Shown here: positions 26,705-33,741 of the stretch, piece after piece | Layout: every line of letters starts with the position of its first letter | How positions within the stretch are numbered: the stretch's first letter is position 1 | Assembly: GCF_051487185.1 (NCBI RefSeq) | Contig: NZ_JAHVDK010000021.1 | Coordinates: 1-64,000 of the forward strand | DNA length: 64,000 nucleotides | Source: Inquilinus limosus_F | GTDB taxonomy: Bacteria > Pseudomonadota > Alphaproteobacteria > DSM-16000 > Inquilinaceae | Direction of reading: 5' to 3' | Made by a program: the position numbers and the translations under genes | Notes under the pieces: generated by a model | What the model was told of the DNA's origin: nothing | The model's input: the letters and a program-made list of their open reading frames with translations, nothing else | The model's database searches: none

Positions 26705-27691
26705 ATGCTCAAGATCTGCCAGTTCGGCGCCGGACGGATCGGGAAGATCCATGCCGACAACATCGCCCGCAACGCGCGCACCCAGCTCGTCACTGTGGTC
26801 GACGTCCACCGCGAATCCGCCGAGGCGCTGGCGAAGCAGCACGGTGCTGCGGTCGGCGATGGCCTGGCGGCGCTGGACGGTGCGGACGCGGTGGTGATCG
26901 CGAGCTCGACCGACACCCATGCCGACCTGATCGAGGCCGCGGCCAAGGCCGGCAAGGCGATCTTCTGCGAGAAGCCGATCGACCTCGACAGCGCCCGGGT
27001 CGAGGGCTGCCTCGACATCGTCGCCCAGGCCGGGGTGCCGCTGGCGCTCGGCTTCAACCGGCGCTTCGACCCCAGCTTCGAGGCGGTCCATGCCGGCATC
27101 GCCGAAGGCCGCATCGGCAAGGTCGAGCTGGTGGCGATCACCAGCCGCGACCCCGGGCCGCCGCCGGCCAGCTACATCCGCGTCTCCGGCGGGCTGTTCC
27201 GGGACATGATGATCCACGATTTCGACATGGCTCGCTGGCTTCTGGGCGAGGAGCCGGTGGAGCTCTACGCTACGGCGAGCAACCTGGTCGACCCGGCGAT
27301 CGGCGCCGAGGGCGACGTCGACACCGCAGTGGTGACGCTGAAGACCGCCGGCGGCGCCATCGCCCAGATCTCGAACAGCCGCCGCGCTGCCTATGGCTAC
27401 GACCAGCGGGTCGAGGCCTTCGGCTCGCTCGGCATGCTGCGGGCCGAGAACCGCACCGCGACCACGATGGAATATGCCGGCGCCGAGGGGGTGGTGCGGG
27501 ACAAGCCGCTGCATTTCTTCCTGGAGCGTTACGCCGAGGCCTATCGCCGTGAGCTCGACGACTTCATCGACGCCGTGCTCGGGGCCCGGGCGCCCCGGGC
27601 CGGCGGCGAGGACGGCCGGCGCGCCCTGCTGCTCGCCGACGCCGCCTGGGAATCGGTGAAGACCGGCGCCCCGGTGCGGCTGCCACAATAA
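26705..27691 (+). CDS. iolG: Inositol 2-dehydrogenase
   Basis: First step of inositol catabolism: NAD-dependent oxidation of myo-inositol to scyllo-inosose. The 328-residue GFO/IDH/MocA protein has the Rossmann motif CQFGAGRIGKIHADNIARN, the conserved EKPIDLD lysine (about residue 97), and the catalytic-triad region GGLFRDMMIHDFDMARWLLG with Asp and His. The ATG at 26705 follows GAAAGGGAGAAGC. Related MocA-family dehydrogenases act on scyllo-inositol or other sugars, but divergence from iolBCDE makes the myo-inositol enzyme the best call. No iolA, transporter or iolR is present nearby. Confidence 0.92.
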   Translation: MLKICQFGAGRIGKIHADNIARNARTQLVTVVDVHRESAEALAKQHGAAVGDGLAALDGADAVVIASSTDTHADLIEAAAKAGKAIFCEKPIDLDSARVEGCLDIVAQAGVPLALGFNRRFDPSFEAVHAGIAEGRIGKVELVAITSRDPGPPPASYIRVSGGLFRDMMIHDFDMARWLLGEEPVELYATASNLVDPAIGAEGDVDTAVVTLKTAGGAIAQISNSRRAAYGYDQRVEAFGSLGMLRAENRTATTMEYAGAEGVVRDKPLHFFLERYAEAYRRELDDFIDAVLGARAPRAGGEDGRRALLLADAAWESVKTGAPVRLPQ

Positions 27692-27779
27692 ACTCATCCC
27701 GCTGAACGAGTCTTCTGGCCTGCGAAAGATTCTCTCTCGCTGCGGTGCGACGCCTATGGTCAAGGCGCGCGGCCTGGGG

Positions 27780-28020
27780 TTATAGTTCCTGCGGGTGTCT
27801 TCTGTAGGCTCGGCTGAGGGGTAGAGAGACGATCGTCACCCGCGGGTGGTCTTCACGCGCGGTCTGGTTGTCTCGGGTAACGAATGGTCGTCTCGACAAA
27901 AACGTTCAGACCGTCCAGCGCCGGCGTACCGCCGGTCGCGAGCGGACAGATCCTGGTTTCCGCTCGCGGAAGCCGCACCCTTGGTCCTGGTGCAGCACTT
28001 TCTCTTGGAGTTTCAGTTCA
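27780..28020 (+). promoter_or_regulatory. structured 5' leader of the cold-shock gene
   Basis: The 329-bp gap after iolG has no credible gene. A TTATAGT element at 27780-27786 is a fair -10, giving a leader of roughly 230 nt before the ATG at 28021. The leader holds a CCGGCG-TAC-CGCCGG hairpin (27921-27935) followed immediately by a 10-bp perfect stem CGCGAGCGGA / TCCGCTCGCG (27937-27968, 12-nt loop). Long folded leaders that respond to temperature are characteristic of cspA-type mRNAs. The ribosome binding site TTGGAG is at 28005-28010. Confidence 0.55.
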
Positions 28021-28599
28021 ATGATGAACCGACGTCATCCGCCGCGCGTCGGAGGCGGCGAATATCGCCGTGACGTGACGGCTGTGGTCAAGTGGTTCAA
28101 CCCGACGAAGGGCTTCGGCTTCGTCCAGGTGACGGACGGTTCGCCGGACGCGTTCCTGCACGCCTCGGTCGTGGAACAGTCCGGACATCGCGAGATGTAT
28201 GAGGGCACGAAGATCGTCTGCGACATCGCGGAAGGTCAGAAGGGCCCGCAGGTCGCGGTGATCCATCGTGTCGAGGAGCTCGGCACCCCGCCGGCCGGCG
28301 GCGGCTTTCGCCCGAGCCGCTTCGGCGGCGGCGACCGCGGCGGCTTCGGCGGCGGCGGCGGCTTCGGTGGCGGCGGCTTCAGCGGCCCGGCGACCGAGGT
28401 CGAAGGCACGGTGAAGTTCTTCAACGCCGAGAAGGGCTTCGGCTTCGTCACCCCGGACGATGGCGGCAAGGACGTCTACGTCGCCTCGCGCGCCCTGCAA
28501 AAGGCCGGCCTGCCGGGCCTGAACAGCGAGCAGCGGGTCCGCCTGACGGTCCGCATGGGCCAGAAGGGCCCAATGGCGGAAGCCGTCCAGCTCCTGTGA
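28021..28599 (+). CDS. Cold-shock protein with two cold-shock domains
   Basis: RNA/ssDNA-binding protein of 192 residues with two cold-shock domains. Domain 1 (about 18-80) has VKWFNPTKGFGFVQV (RNP1) and DAFLHASVV (RNP2). Domain 2 (about 125-190) has VKFFNAEKGFGFVTP, but its RNP2 is altered to DVYVASRAL, lacking the usual His, so RNA contacts may differ. A Gly/Phe-rich linker (GGFGGGGGFGGGGF) joins them and may promote self-association. Double-domain proteins of this type are common in alphaproteobacteria. The ATG at 28021 is followed by a second ATG; either may be used. Confidence 0.93.
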   Translation: MMNRRHPPRVGGGEYRRDVTAVVKWFNPTKGFGFVQVTDGSPDAFLHASVVEQSGHREMYEGTKIVCDIAEGQKGPQVAVIHRVEELGTPPAGGGFRPSRFGGGDRGGFGGGGGFGGGGFSGPATEVEGTVKFFNAEKGFGFVTPDDGGKDVYVASRALQKAGLPGLNSEQRVRLTVRMGQKGPMAEAVQLL

Positions 28600-28608
28600 T
28601 GTCGGACG

Positions 28609-28632
28609 CGGCCCGGGGGCGACCCCGGGCCG
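28609..28632 (+). terminator. GC-rich hairpin after the cold-shock gene
   Basis: CGGCCCGGGG-GCGA-CCCCGGGCCG forms a perfect 10-bp stem with a tetraloop 10 bp after the stop codon. It lacks a T-run, so it may stabilise the 3' end or act as a weak terminator before the TetR-family gene. Confidence 0.5.
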
Positions 28633-28641
28633 TCACCTTGC

Positions 28642-29325
28642 GTGGCCGAGCCCCGCTCCGCCCCACCCGATCACGTGCCCGAGGATAAGCCAGGGCCGCG
28701 CGCGAAGTTCACGCGCGAATTGCCGGCGGTGCGACGCCGGGCGCTGATCGAAGCCACCGCCCGATGCCTGGCCGAACGCGGCCATGCCGCCACCTCGGTG
28801 CGCGAGGTCTGCGCCCGCGCCGGCGTCTCTCCCGGGCTGGTGCGCCATTATTTCGGCGGCATCGACACCCTGATCGCCGAGACCTATCGATTCATCGGCA
28901 GCCATGTCGCAGAGACCCTGGCTGTCGCGCTGGCCGCAGCGGAAGCGACGCCCGAAGCGCGGCTGCGCGCCTTCATCGATGCCAGCTTCCGGCCGCCGGT
29001 GCTGGACCCCGACTTGCTGTCGATCTGGCTGTCCTTCTGGGCGCTGGTGCGCCGCGACGAGGCGATCCGGCAGATCCACCGCGACGTCTACGCCGCGTAT
29101 CGCCGGCGGCTCGAAGGGCTGATCGCCGCTGCGGCCGAAGCCCGGTCGCGCCGGATCGACGCGCCGCTTGCGGCGCTGGCCTTCACCGCCATGCTCGACG
29201 GGCTGTGGCTCGAGCTCTGCCTCGATCCGACCGTGTTCACGCCGGAAGACGCCGTGCGCATAGCCAATGGCTGGGTCGACGGCCTCCTGTCCGGTAACGG
29301 CATGGGGCTGACGGCGGGTGCTTAG
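28642..29325 (+). CDS. TetR/AcrR family regulator (BetI-like)
   Basis: Repressor of the TetR family, 227 residues. The helix-turn-helix spans about residues 30-75: RRRALIEATARCLAERGHAA, then TSVREVCARAGVSPGLVRHY and FGGIDTLIAETYR. The ...LVRHYFGGIDTL form is reminiscent of BetI and RutR-like regulators. The C-terminal part is helical (ligand domain) with WLSFWALVRRDEAIRQIHRD, also BetI-like. The start is a GTG at 28642; a second GTG at 28675 is possible. No choline genes are adjacent, so the ligand is unknown. It lies 42 bp after the cold-shock gene, behind a hairpin. Confidence 0.85.
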   Translation: MAEPRSAPPDHVPEDKPGPRAKFTRELPAVRRRALIEATARCLAERGHAATSVREVCARAGVSPGLVRHYFGGIDTLIAETYRFIGSHVAETLAVALAAAEATPEARLRAFIDASFRPPVLDPDLLSIWLSFWALVRRDEAIRQIHRDVYAAYRRRLEGLIAAAAEARSRRIDAPLAALAFTAMLDGLWLELCLDPTVFTPEDAVRIANGWVDGLLSGNGMGLTAGA

Positions 29326-29346
29326 ACAATTGGCTGGGCCGCCTTC

Positions 29347-29473
29347 CCCCTCACCCTCCCGTCGCTGACGCGACGGGCCCCCTCTCCCCGAGGCGAGGGG
29401 AATATGAGCCGTCGCCTCTACACCTCTCCTTGGGGAGAGGTCGAAATCGCGTCAGCGATTTCGGGTGAGGGGG
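29347..29473. repeat. composite palindromic repeat overlapping a gene end
   Basis: Mirror-image halves: CCCTCACCC, a CCCGTCGCTGACGCGACGGG palindrome and CCTCTCCCC, then CCTCTCCTTGGGGAGAGG, a CGCGTCAGCG segment and GGGTGAGGGG. It has the same motif order as the copy at 309-448. The right half overlaps the last codons of the LysR gene (29418-30374). Confidence 0.7.
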
Positions 29474-30374
29474 CGGCCCTGGCCTCGCCACCCGCTCCAG
29501 TACCGACAGAAGGCATCCCGTCGCCCTCGCCGCGGAACAGCGCCCGGTTCTCCCGCATCAGGCGGACGATGCGCTCGATCACGGCGCGCACCGCGGGGTG
29601 GCGGCGCTCATCCTGGTGCAGCACCAGCCATTGCTGGTGGCGCAGCTCCTCGACCTCCTGCAGCCGCTCCAGCTCGGGATCGGCGTCGCCGACGAAGCAG
29701 GGCAGCACCGCCCGGCCGACGCCGCGGCGCAGCAGGTCCAGGATCAGCCGCGGATCGTTGCCGCGGGCGACGATCGCAGCGGCGTGCCGCTCCGCCACCC
29801 AGCGGGCCGAGGGTGTGACGGCGCCGTCCCCGGTCACGCCGATCCAGCGCTCCTCCGGCGCGGCGCCGCGCCGGCTGTAGACGGCGAAGGCGACGTCGCC
29901 GGTCCGCCGCCCGGCCAGCCAGGGCTCCTCGGGCCGCCGGTTGCGCACGCCGATATCGGCCTGGCCGCGGGCGATGTCGAGCCGGGCGTTGGCGGCGACG
30001 AAGTCGATTGTCCACGGCTCGCCGGGCGACCACAGCGCGTCGATGTGCCGGGCCAGGAACCAGGAGGTCCAGGTCCCGGCCGAGATCCGCACGGTGCGGC
30101 GGGGCGACAGGCCGTCGCGCCAGCGCTCGATACCGGTGGCGGCGGCCTCCATCTCCTCGGCCTGGACCAGGAACTGGCGCCCCGCCTCGGTCAGGCGATA
30201 GCCCAGCCGCTCGCGCAGGAACAGGCGCTGGCCCAGGCTTCGCTCCAGCGCCGTCATCCGGCGCCCCAGCGTGGCCGGGCTCGACCCCGCCTGGCGGGCC
30301 GCGGCACTCAGCCCCTCGCCGCGGGCCACGGCCAGGAACAGGCGGATGTCTTCCCAGTCGATCGGCCTTTTCAT
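29418..30374 (-). CDS. LysR family transcriptional regulator
   Basis: LysR-type regulator, 318 residues. The N-terminal helix-turn-helix is clear: DWEDIRLFLAVARGEGLSAA, then ARQAGSSPATLGRRMTALER and SLGQRLFLRERLGYRLTEAG. The rest is a periplasmic-binding-like effector domain. The start at 30374 (MKRPIDWEDIRL) is chosen over upstream starts because it matches the family N-terminus. It is divergent from an aldo/keto reductase, the likely target, with repeated CTTTTC half-sites between. The last residues (about 20, ending SPEIADAISTSPQGEV) are encoded by a palindromic repeat, so the natural C-terminus was probably replaced or extended by repeat insertion. Confidence 0.9.
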   Translation of the reverse strand: MKRPIDWEDIRLFLAVARGEGLSAAARQAGSSPATLGRRMTALERSLGQRLFLRERLGYRLTEAGRQFLVQAEEMEAAATGIERWRDGLSPRRTVRISAGTWTSWFLARHIDALWSPGEPWTIDFVAANARLDIARGQADIGVRNRRPEEPWLAGRRTGDVAFAVYSRRGAAPEERWIGVTGDGAVTPSARWVAERHAAAIVARGNDPRLILDLLRRGVGRAVLPCFVGDADPELERLQEVEELRHQQWLVLHQDERRHPAVRAVIERIVRLMRENRALFRGEGDGMPSVGTGAGGEARAAPSPEIADAISTSPQGEV

Positions 30375-30470
30375 GCCTGAAACGGTCTTTTCAGTGCTGC
30401 GTGTTTCGGGGCCGGATCCTAACGGATAGCTTGCCTTCGACGGATCCATTTTCTTTTCGATCATGAAAAG
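30367..30470. promoter_or_regulatory. repeated CTTTTC half-sites in the LysR/aldo-keto reductase gap
   Basis: CTTTTCA occurs as a direct repeat at 30367-30373 and 30387-30393, 20 bp apart. At 30453-30470 CTTTTC and its complement GAAAAG form an inverted repeat with a 6-bp spacer. GAAAC (30379-30383) and GTTTC (30403-30407) form a further dyad. This arrangement in a divergent LysR region is what autorepression plus target activation would need. The first half-site overlaps the lysR start codon. Confidence 0.5.
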
Positions 30471-30479
30471 GATAGCGCC

Positions 30480-31514
30480 ATGAACGATCAAGCCGGGCTT
30501 CCTTCCGCCACCCTGATCCGCCTATGGGACGGGCGCGAGGTGCCTCGCCTTGGCCTGGGCTGCTGGGCGATCGGCGGCCCGTTCTTCGCCGGCGACACGC
30601 CGCTCGGCTACGGCACGGTCGACGATGCGGAGTCGATCGCCGCGATCCGCTGCGCCGTCGATCTCGGCATCCGCTTCTTCGACACCGCCGACGTCTACGG
30701 CGCCGGCCATTCCGAGGCGGTGCTGGGCCGGGCCCTGGAGGGCCGGGACGACGTCGTGATCGCGACCAAGCTGGGCAACCGCTTCGACCCGGCGACGAAG
30801 CAGCTCACCGGCAGCATCGCGGATGGCGACCTGCGGCGCGAGGCCCGCAGCGCTGTGGAGGGGTCGCTGCGCCGGCTGCGCCGCGACCGCATCGATCTGC
30901 TGCAGCTCCACCTCAACAATCTGCCGATCGACCGGGCCGGCGAGGTGTTCGAGGTGCTGGACGATCTGCGCGCAGCCGGCACCATCGGCGCCTATGGCTG
31001 GAGCACTGATTTCCCGGAGCGGGCGGCCGCTTATGCCGGGCGCGAGGGCTTCGTTGCCGTCCAGCACGGGATGAACCTGTTCTTCGACGCGCCGACCATG
31101 GGCGGCGTGATCGAAGAGCACGGGCTGATCTCGATCAACCGCTCGCCGCTGGCCATGGGGCTGCTGACCGGCAAGTTCGCGCCCGGGCAGGCGCTGCCGG
31201 CGGACGATGTCCGGGCCAACACCTTCGGCTGGATGGATTATTTCAAGGACGGCCGCGTCGTGCCGGGCTTCGCCGATCGGCTGGAGCGGATCCGGCACCT
31301 GCTGACCGCCGACGGCCGCACCCTGGCCCAGGGCGCGCTCGCCTGGCTGTGGGCGAAGTCGCCGCGCACCCTGCCGATCCCCGGCTTCCGGTCGGTGACG
31401 CAGGTGCGGGAGAATGTCGGCGCGCTGGAGAAGGGGCCGCTGCCGGCCGAGGCGATGGCCGAGATCGAGCGGCTGATCGACCGCCCGCCGGAGGGCGCGG
31501 CGCGGGAGCGGTGA
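30480..31514 (+). CDS. Aldo/keto reductase
   Basis: NADPH-dependent oxidoreductase of the aldo/keto reductase superfamily, 344 residues. The catalytic tetrad is visible: Asp and Tyr in FFDTADVYGAGHSEAVLG, Lys in DVVIATKLGNRFD and His in DLLQLHLNNLP. LGLGCWAIGGPFF is the N-terminal signature, and PIPGFRSVTQVRENVGAL near the C-terminus forms the cofactor-binding loop. It resembles the YajO/Tas-like (AKR11-14) branch. The substrate is unknown. The ATG at 30480 is preceded by AAAAGGA. It is divergent from the LysR gene, which probably controls it. Confidence 0.92.
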   Translation: MNDQAGLPSATLIRLWDGREVPRLGLGCWAIGGPFFAGDTPLGYGTVDDAESIAAIRCAVDLGIRFFDTADVYGAGHSEAVLGRALEGRDDVVIATKLGNRFDPATKQLTGSIADGDLRREARSAVEGSLRRLRRDRIDLLQLHLNNLPIDRAGEVFEVLDDLRAAGTIGAYGWSTDFPERAAAYAGREGFVAVQHGMNLFFDAPTMGGVIEEHGLISINRSPLAMGLLTGKFAPGQALPADDVRANTFGWMDYFKDGRVVPGFADRLERIRHLLTADGRTLAQGALAWLWAKSPRTLPIPGFRSVTQVRENVGALEKGPLPAEAMAEIERLIDRPPEGAARER

Positions 31515-31540
31515 GGGGTTCATACCCACGGCGGAAAAGT

Positions 31541-31640
31541 CCAACCCGTCATTGCGAGGAGGCGAGGCCGACGAAGCAATCCATCGGCCCACACGAGCTG
31601 TACCCTGGATTTTTTCGCTGCGCTCGCAACGGTGGGTTGG
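31541..31640. repeat. degenerate palindromic repeat (GTCATTGCGAG type)
   Basis: The left arm CCAACCCGTCATTGCGAG pairs imperfectly with the right arm CTCGCAACGGTGGGTTGG. The interior keeps GAAGCAATCCA and TGGATTTTTTCG, matching the 17675-17758 element but more diverged. It follows the aldo/keto reductase stop by 27 bp. Confidence 0.6.
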
Positions 31641-31714
31641 AAATTCCGGAAAGCCTCGCTTGTCGGAGAGGTCGGGACGCCGTCAGTGGTTCCAGGTGAC
31701 GTCGAGACCGATCA

Positions 31715-32437
31715 TCACCCGCCAGCGCTGTAAGCCGGCCTCGCTTCGGCTAAGGCCTCGTCCCGCGTCATCGTAGGCAGGCGGTCGCGCGGCACGGACG
31801 AAGGCGAACGCCATGCCGCTTCTCCAAGATCTCGGAAGCGCTGGATCGCCTGTTCGACCACCTCGCGGTCGACACGTTTTGCATCGATCACGATATCCAA
31901 GCCGATGCCATAGGCATAACTGTCGTCGGTCCTGAACTCCTCATAGATCACCGGCGGCTCGTTGCGGATGATGTCCGCGGCGAGCCGGTCGGCATATTCC
32001 CGCTCTGTCAGGCCGCCCAGCTGATCGAACCGAGGCGGCTCCTTCATATGGTAAGCCTTCACTTTGCCGGTCGGAGACCATTCGCAGGGCTCGAACATTC
32101 CCTTGATAGCGAAGGAGCGCTCCGGCAACAGCTCGCGGGTCCGCTCGAACGCCAGATTCTCGACCTCGTCCCAGAAAACCGCGCTGGCTGTCAGGATCGT
32201 CGCATTCCAGAAGGTAAATTTGTCCAACCCCGGAAACACGAAATCGAGCCACTGATTGTACGCATCCGGCCGGCCGGGTTCATTGAGTACCTGACCACTG
32301 GTGAAAAGGCCGCCGTAGTCGGCCCGTGTCCGGGCGATCTCACTGCGAAGCTGGGTCACCGCTTCCCGCCGACGGTGGCGTGGGAGCGTCAGAAACGGGC
32401 GATGTTTCCTTCTTCGAAATCGTCTCGTTCCTGACAT
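31715..32437 (-). CDS. unrecognised 240-residue protein
   Basis: I do not recognise this protein. The ATG at 32437 has a strong ribosome binding site (GGGAGGGGAGGA), which supports expression. The N-terminus is very basic (MSGTRRFRRRKHRPF), followed by a mixed globular region with aromatic blocks such as AYNQWLDFVFPGLDKFTFWN and SAVFWDEVENLAFERTRELL. There is no signal peptide or membrane segment. Its base composition is visibly less GC-rich than that of its neighbours (for example TATCATGAGG-like and AT-rich codons), and it is bounded by a palindromic repeat and a 389-bp gene-free stretch, which together suggest horizontal acquisition. No partner gene is recognisable. Confidence 0.65.
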   Translation of the reverse strand: MSGTRRFRRRKHRPFLTLPRHRRREAVTQLRSEIARTRADYGGLFTSGQVLNEPGRPDAYNQWLDFVFPGLDKFTFWNATILTASAVFWDEVENLAFERTRELLPERSFAIKGMFEPCEWSPTGKVKAYHMKEPPRFDQLGGLTEREYADRLAADIIRNEPPVIYEEFRTDDSYAYGIGLDIVIDAKRVDREVVEQAIQRFRDLGEAAWRSPSSVPRDRLPTMTRDEALAEARPAYSAGG

Positions 32438-32826
32438 TCCTCCCCTCCCGTTGCCTCGTGAGCAGGCCTGCGGACGTTCGTGCCGGCGGCTGGGTATCCA
32501 ATATGAGCATTTTCGAGGTTATGCGCACGCCGGGAAGGTGAAGGTGTTGCCGCATGAGCGGAGCCGGGGCCGGAGAGCCCAGCCCTCCGGGACGGAACCG
32601 ATCGACCCGCCATCCCCATTGTTGCTGGATGAAGCCGGCGATCCGGGCCGGCCGCCGCTATTCGCGATCCGTGGCCCTGGGCAAGGGCAGCAAGGCGGAG
32701 CGTTCACGTCTTCTGGCTTGTGGAGAACGAGGATGGAATCGAGACCCGCCGATCCTGGACGCCGGCTCGTCGTCGGAAACCTCCTGGGCGGCAGGGGTGG
32801 CCCATGAACCGGCCGGGCCCGGCGCC
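32438..32826. other. gene-free stretch, possible decayed coding sequence
   Basis: Nothing here is a convincing gene. Several short frames run through it, and one segment on the plus strand around 32702-32760 reads VHVFWLVENEDGIETRRSW, which looks more protein-like than random GC-rich DNA and could be a remnant. A second ATG with a plausible ribosome binding site at 32804 opens only a 38-residue frame. Confidence 0.3.
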
Positions 32827-33741
32827 ATGGTTCGGCAGCGCCCTGCCGGGCTGGCGGCCGCGCTGTCGGTCGGGGCGGTGTTGGCCGCCGCCATCCTTGC
32901 GGATCGGTGGCGATCGCTGAGGCGGACGCCCGCCGTGACCGAGGAGGCCCGGCGTGCCGGGATCGAAGGCCGGGTCACCGCCGCCGGGCCGTACCGGATG
33001 TTCTCGCGCGTGACGACGTCTCCGCCGGCGGCGAGTGGATGCCTGCCCGTCATCCTGGTCCACGGCCTCGTCATCTCGAGCCGCTATATGGAGCCGCTGG
33101 CCCAGGCACTCGCCCCTGCCTTTCCGGTGCTGGCGCCCGACCTCCCCGGCTCCGGAGAGAGCGACAAGCCGCCCCGTCCCCTCGATCTCGCCGGTCTGGC
33201 GGACGCCCTGCACAGCTGGCTTGACGCCTCCGGCATCGCGCGCGCGGCCTTTATCGGCAACTCCTTCGGCTGCCAGGTCCTGGCGGTGCTGGCGGTCCGC
33301 CACGCCGAGGTCGTCGACCGCCTGGTGCTGCAGGCCCCGACCACCGATCCTGAAGCCCGCAGCCTGCCGGTCCAGATCTGGCGCGCCCTGGTCAACGGCC
33401 GGCGCGAGCCCGGAGGGATCCGGCGCGTCGCCCGGATCGACTACGCCAAGGCCGGGCTGCCGCGCGCCTTCGCCTCGATGCGCATCCTGATCCGGGACCG
33501 GATCGAGGACCGGCTGCCGCTGATCACGGCTCCCACCCTGGTCGTCCGCGGCTCGCGCGATCCGGTCGTGCCCCAGGCCTGGGCCGAACGGGCCGCCGCG
33601 CTGCTGCCGAATGGTCGGCTGGTGGTCGTCGAAGGTGGTACCCACACGATGAACTACGCCTATCCGGACGAGATGGCCCGGGCGATCCTGCCGTTCCTGC
33701 TGGCCGAGCGCGCGGCCCTGTTGCACGGGCGGTCGGGATGA
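32827..33741 (+). CDS. alpha/beta hydrolase
   Basis: Serine hydrolase of the alpha/beta-hydrolase fold, 304 residues. The triad is complete: nucleophile Ser in FIGNSFGCQVLAVLAV (G-N-S-F-G), Asp in VVRGSRDPVVPQAW and His in VVEGGTHTMNYAYPDEMA. HG in ILVHGLVISSRYMEPLAQAL marks the oxyanion region. The first 30 residues, with AAALSVGAVLAAAILADRW, form a hydrophobic segment, probably a membrane anchor. The start at 32827 has no strong ribosome binding site. It overlaps the next gene by 4 bp (ATGA), so the two are co-translated. The substrate cannot be told. Confidence 0.85.
   Translation: MVRQRPAGLAAALSVGAVLAAAILADRWRSLRRTPAVTEEARRAGIEGRVTAAGPYRMFSRVTTSPPAASGCLPVILVHGLVISSRYMEPLAQALAPAFPVLAPDLPGSGESDKPPRPLDLAGLADALHSWLDASGIARAAFIGNSFGCQVLAVLAVRHAEVVDRLVLQAPTTDPEARSLPVQIWRALVNGRREPGGIRRVARIDYAKAGLPRAFASMRILIRDRIEDRLPLITAPTLVVRGSRDPVVPQAWAERAAALLPNGRLVVVEGGTHTMNYAYPDEMARAILPFLLAERAALLHGRSG

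Noticed and set aside
25712..27763. A single 683-residue minus-strand protein
   Set aside because: The C-terminal 272 residues are IolB, with a good start at 26530. The upstream part is antisense to iolG and has no family features.
32554..32826. A longer N-terminus for the alpha/beta hydrolase
   Set aside because: The frame is open, but the added 91 residues are Arg/Ser/Gly-rich and lack resemblance to hydrolases or signal sequences; the hydrophobic anchor begins only after 32827.
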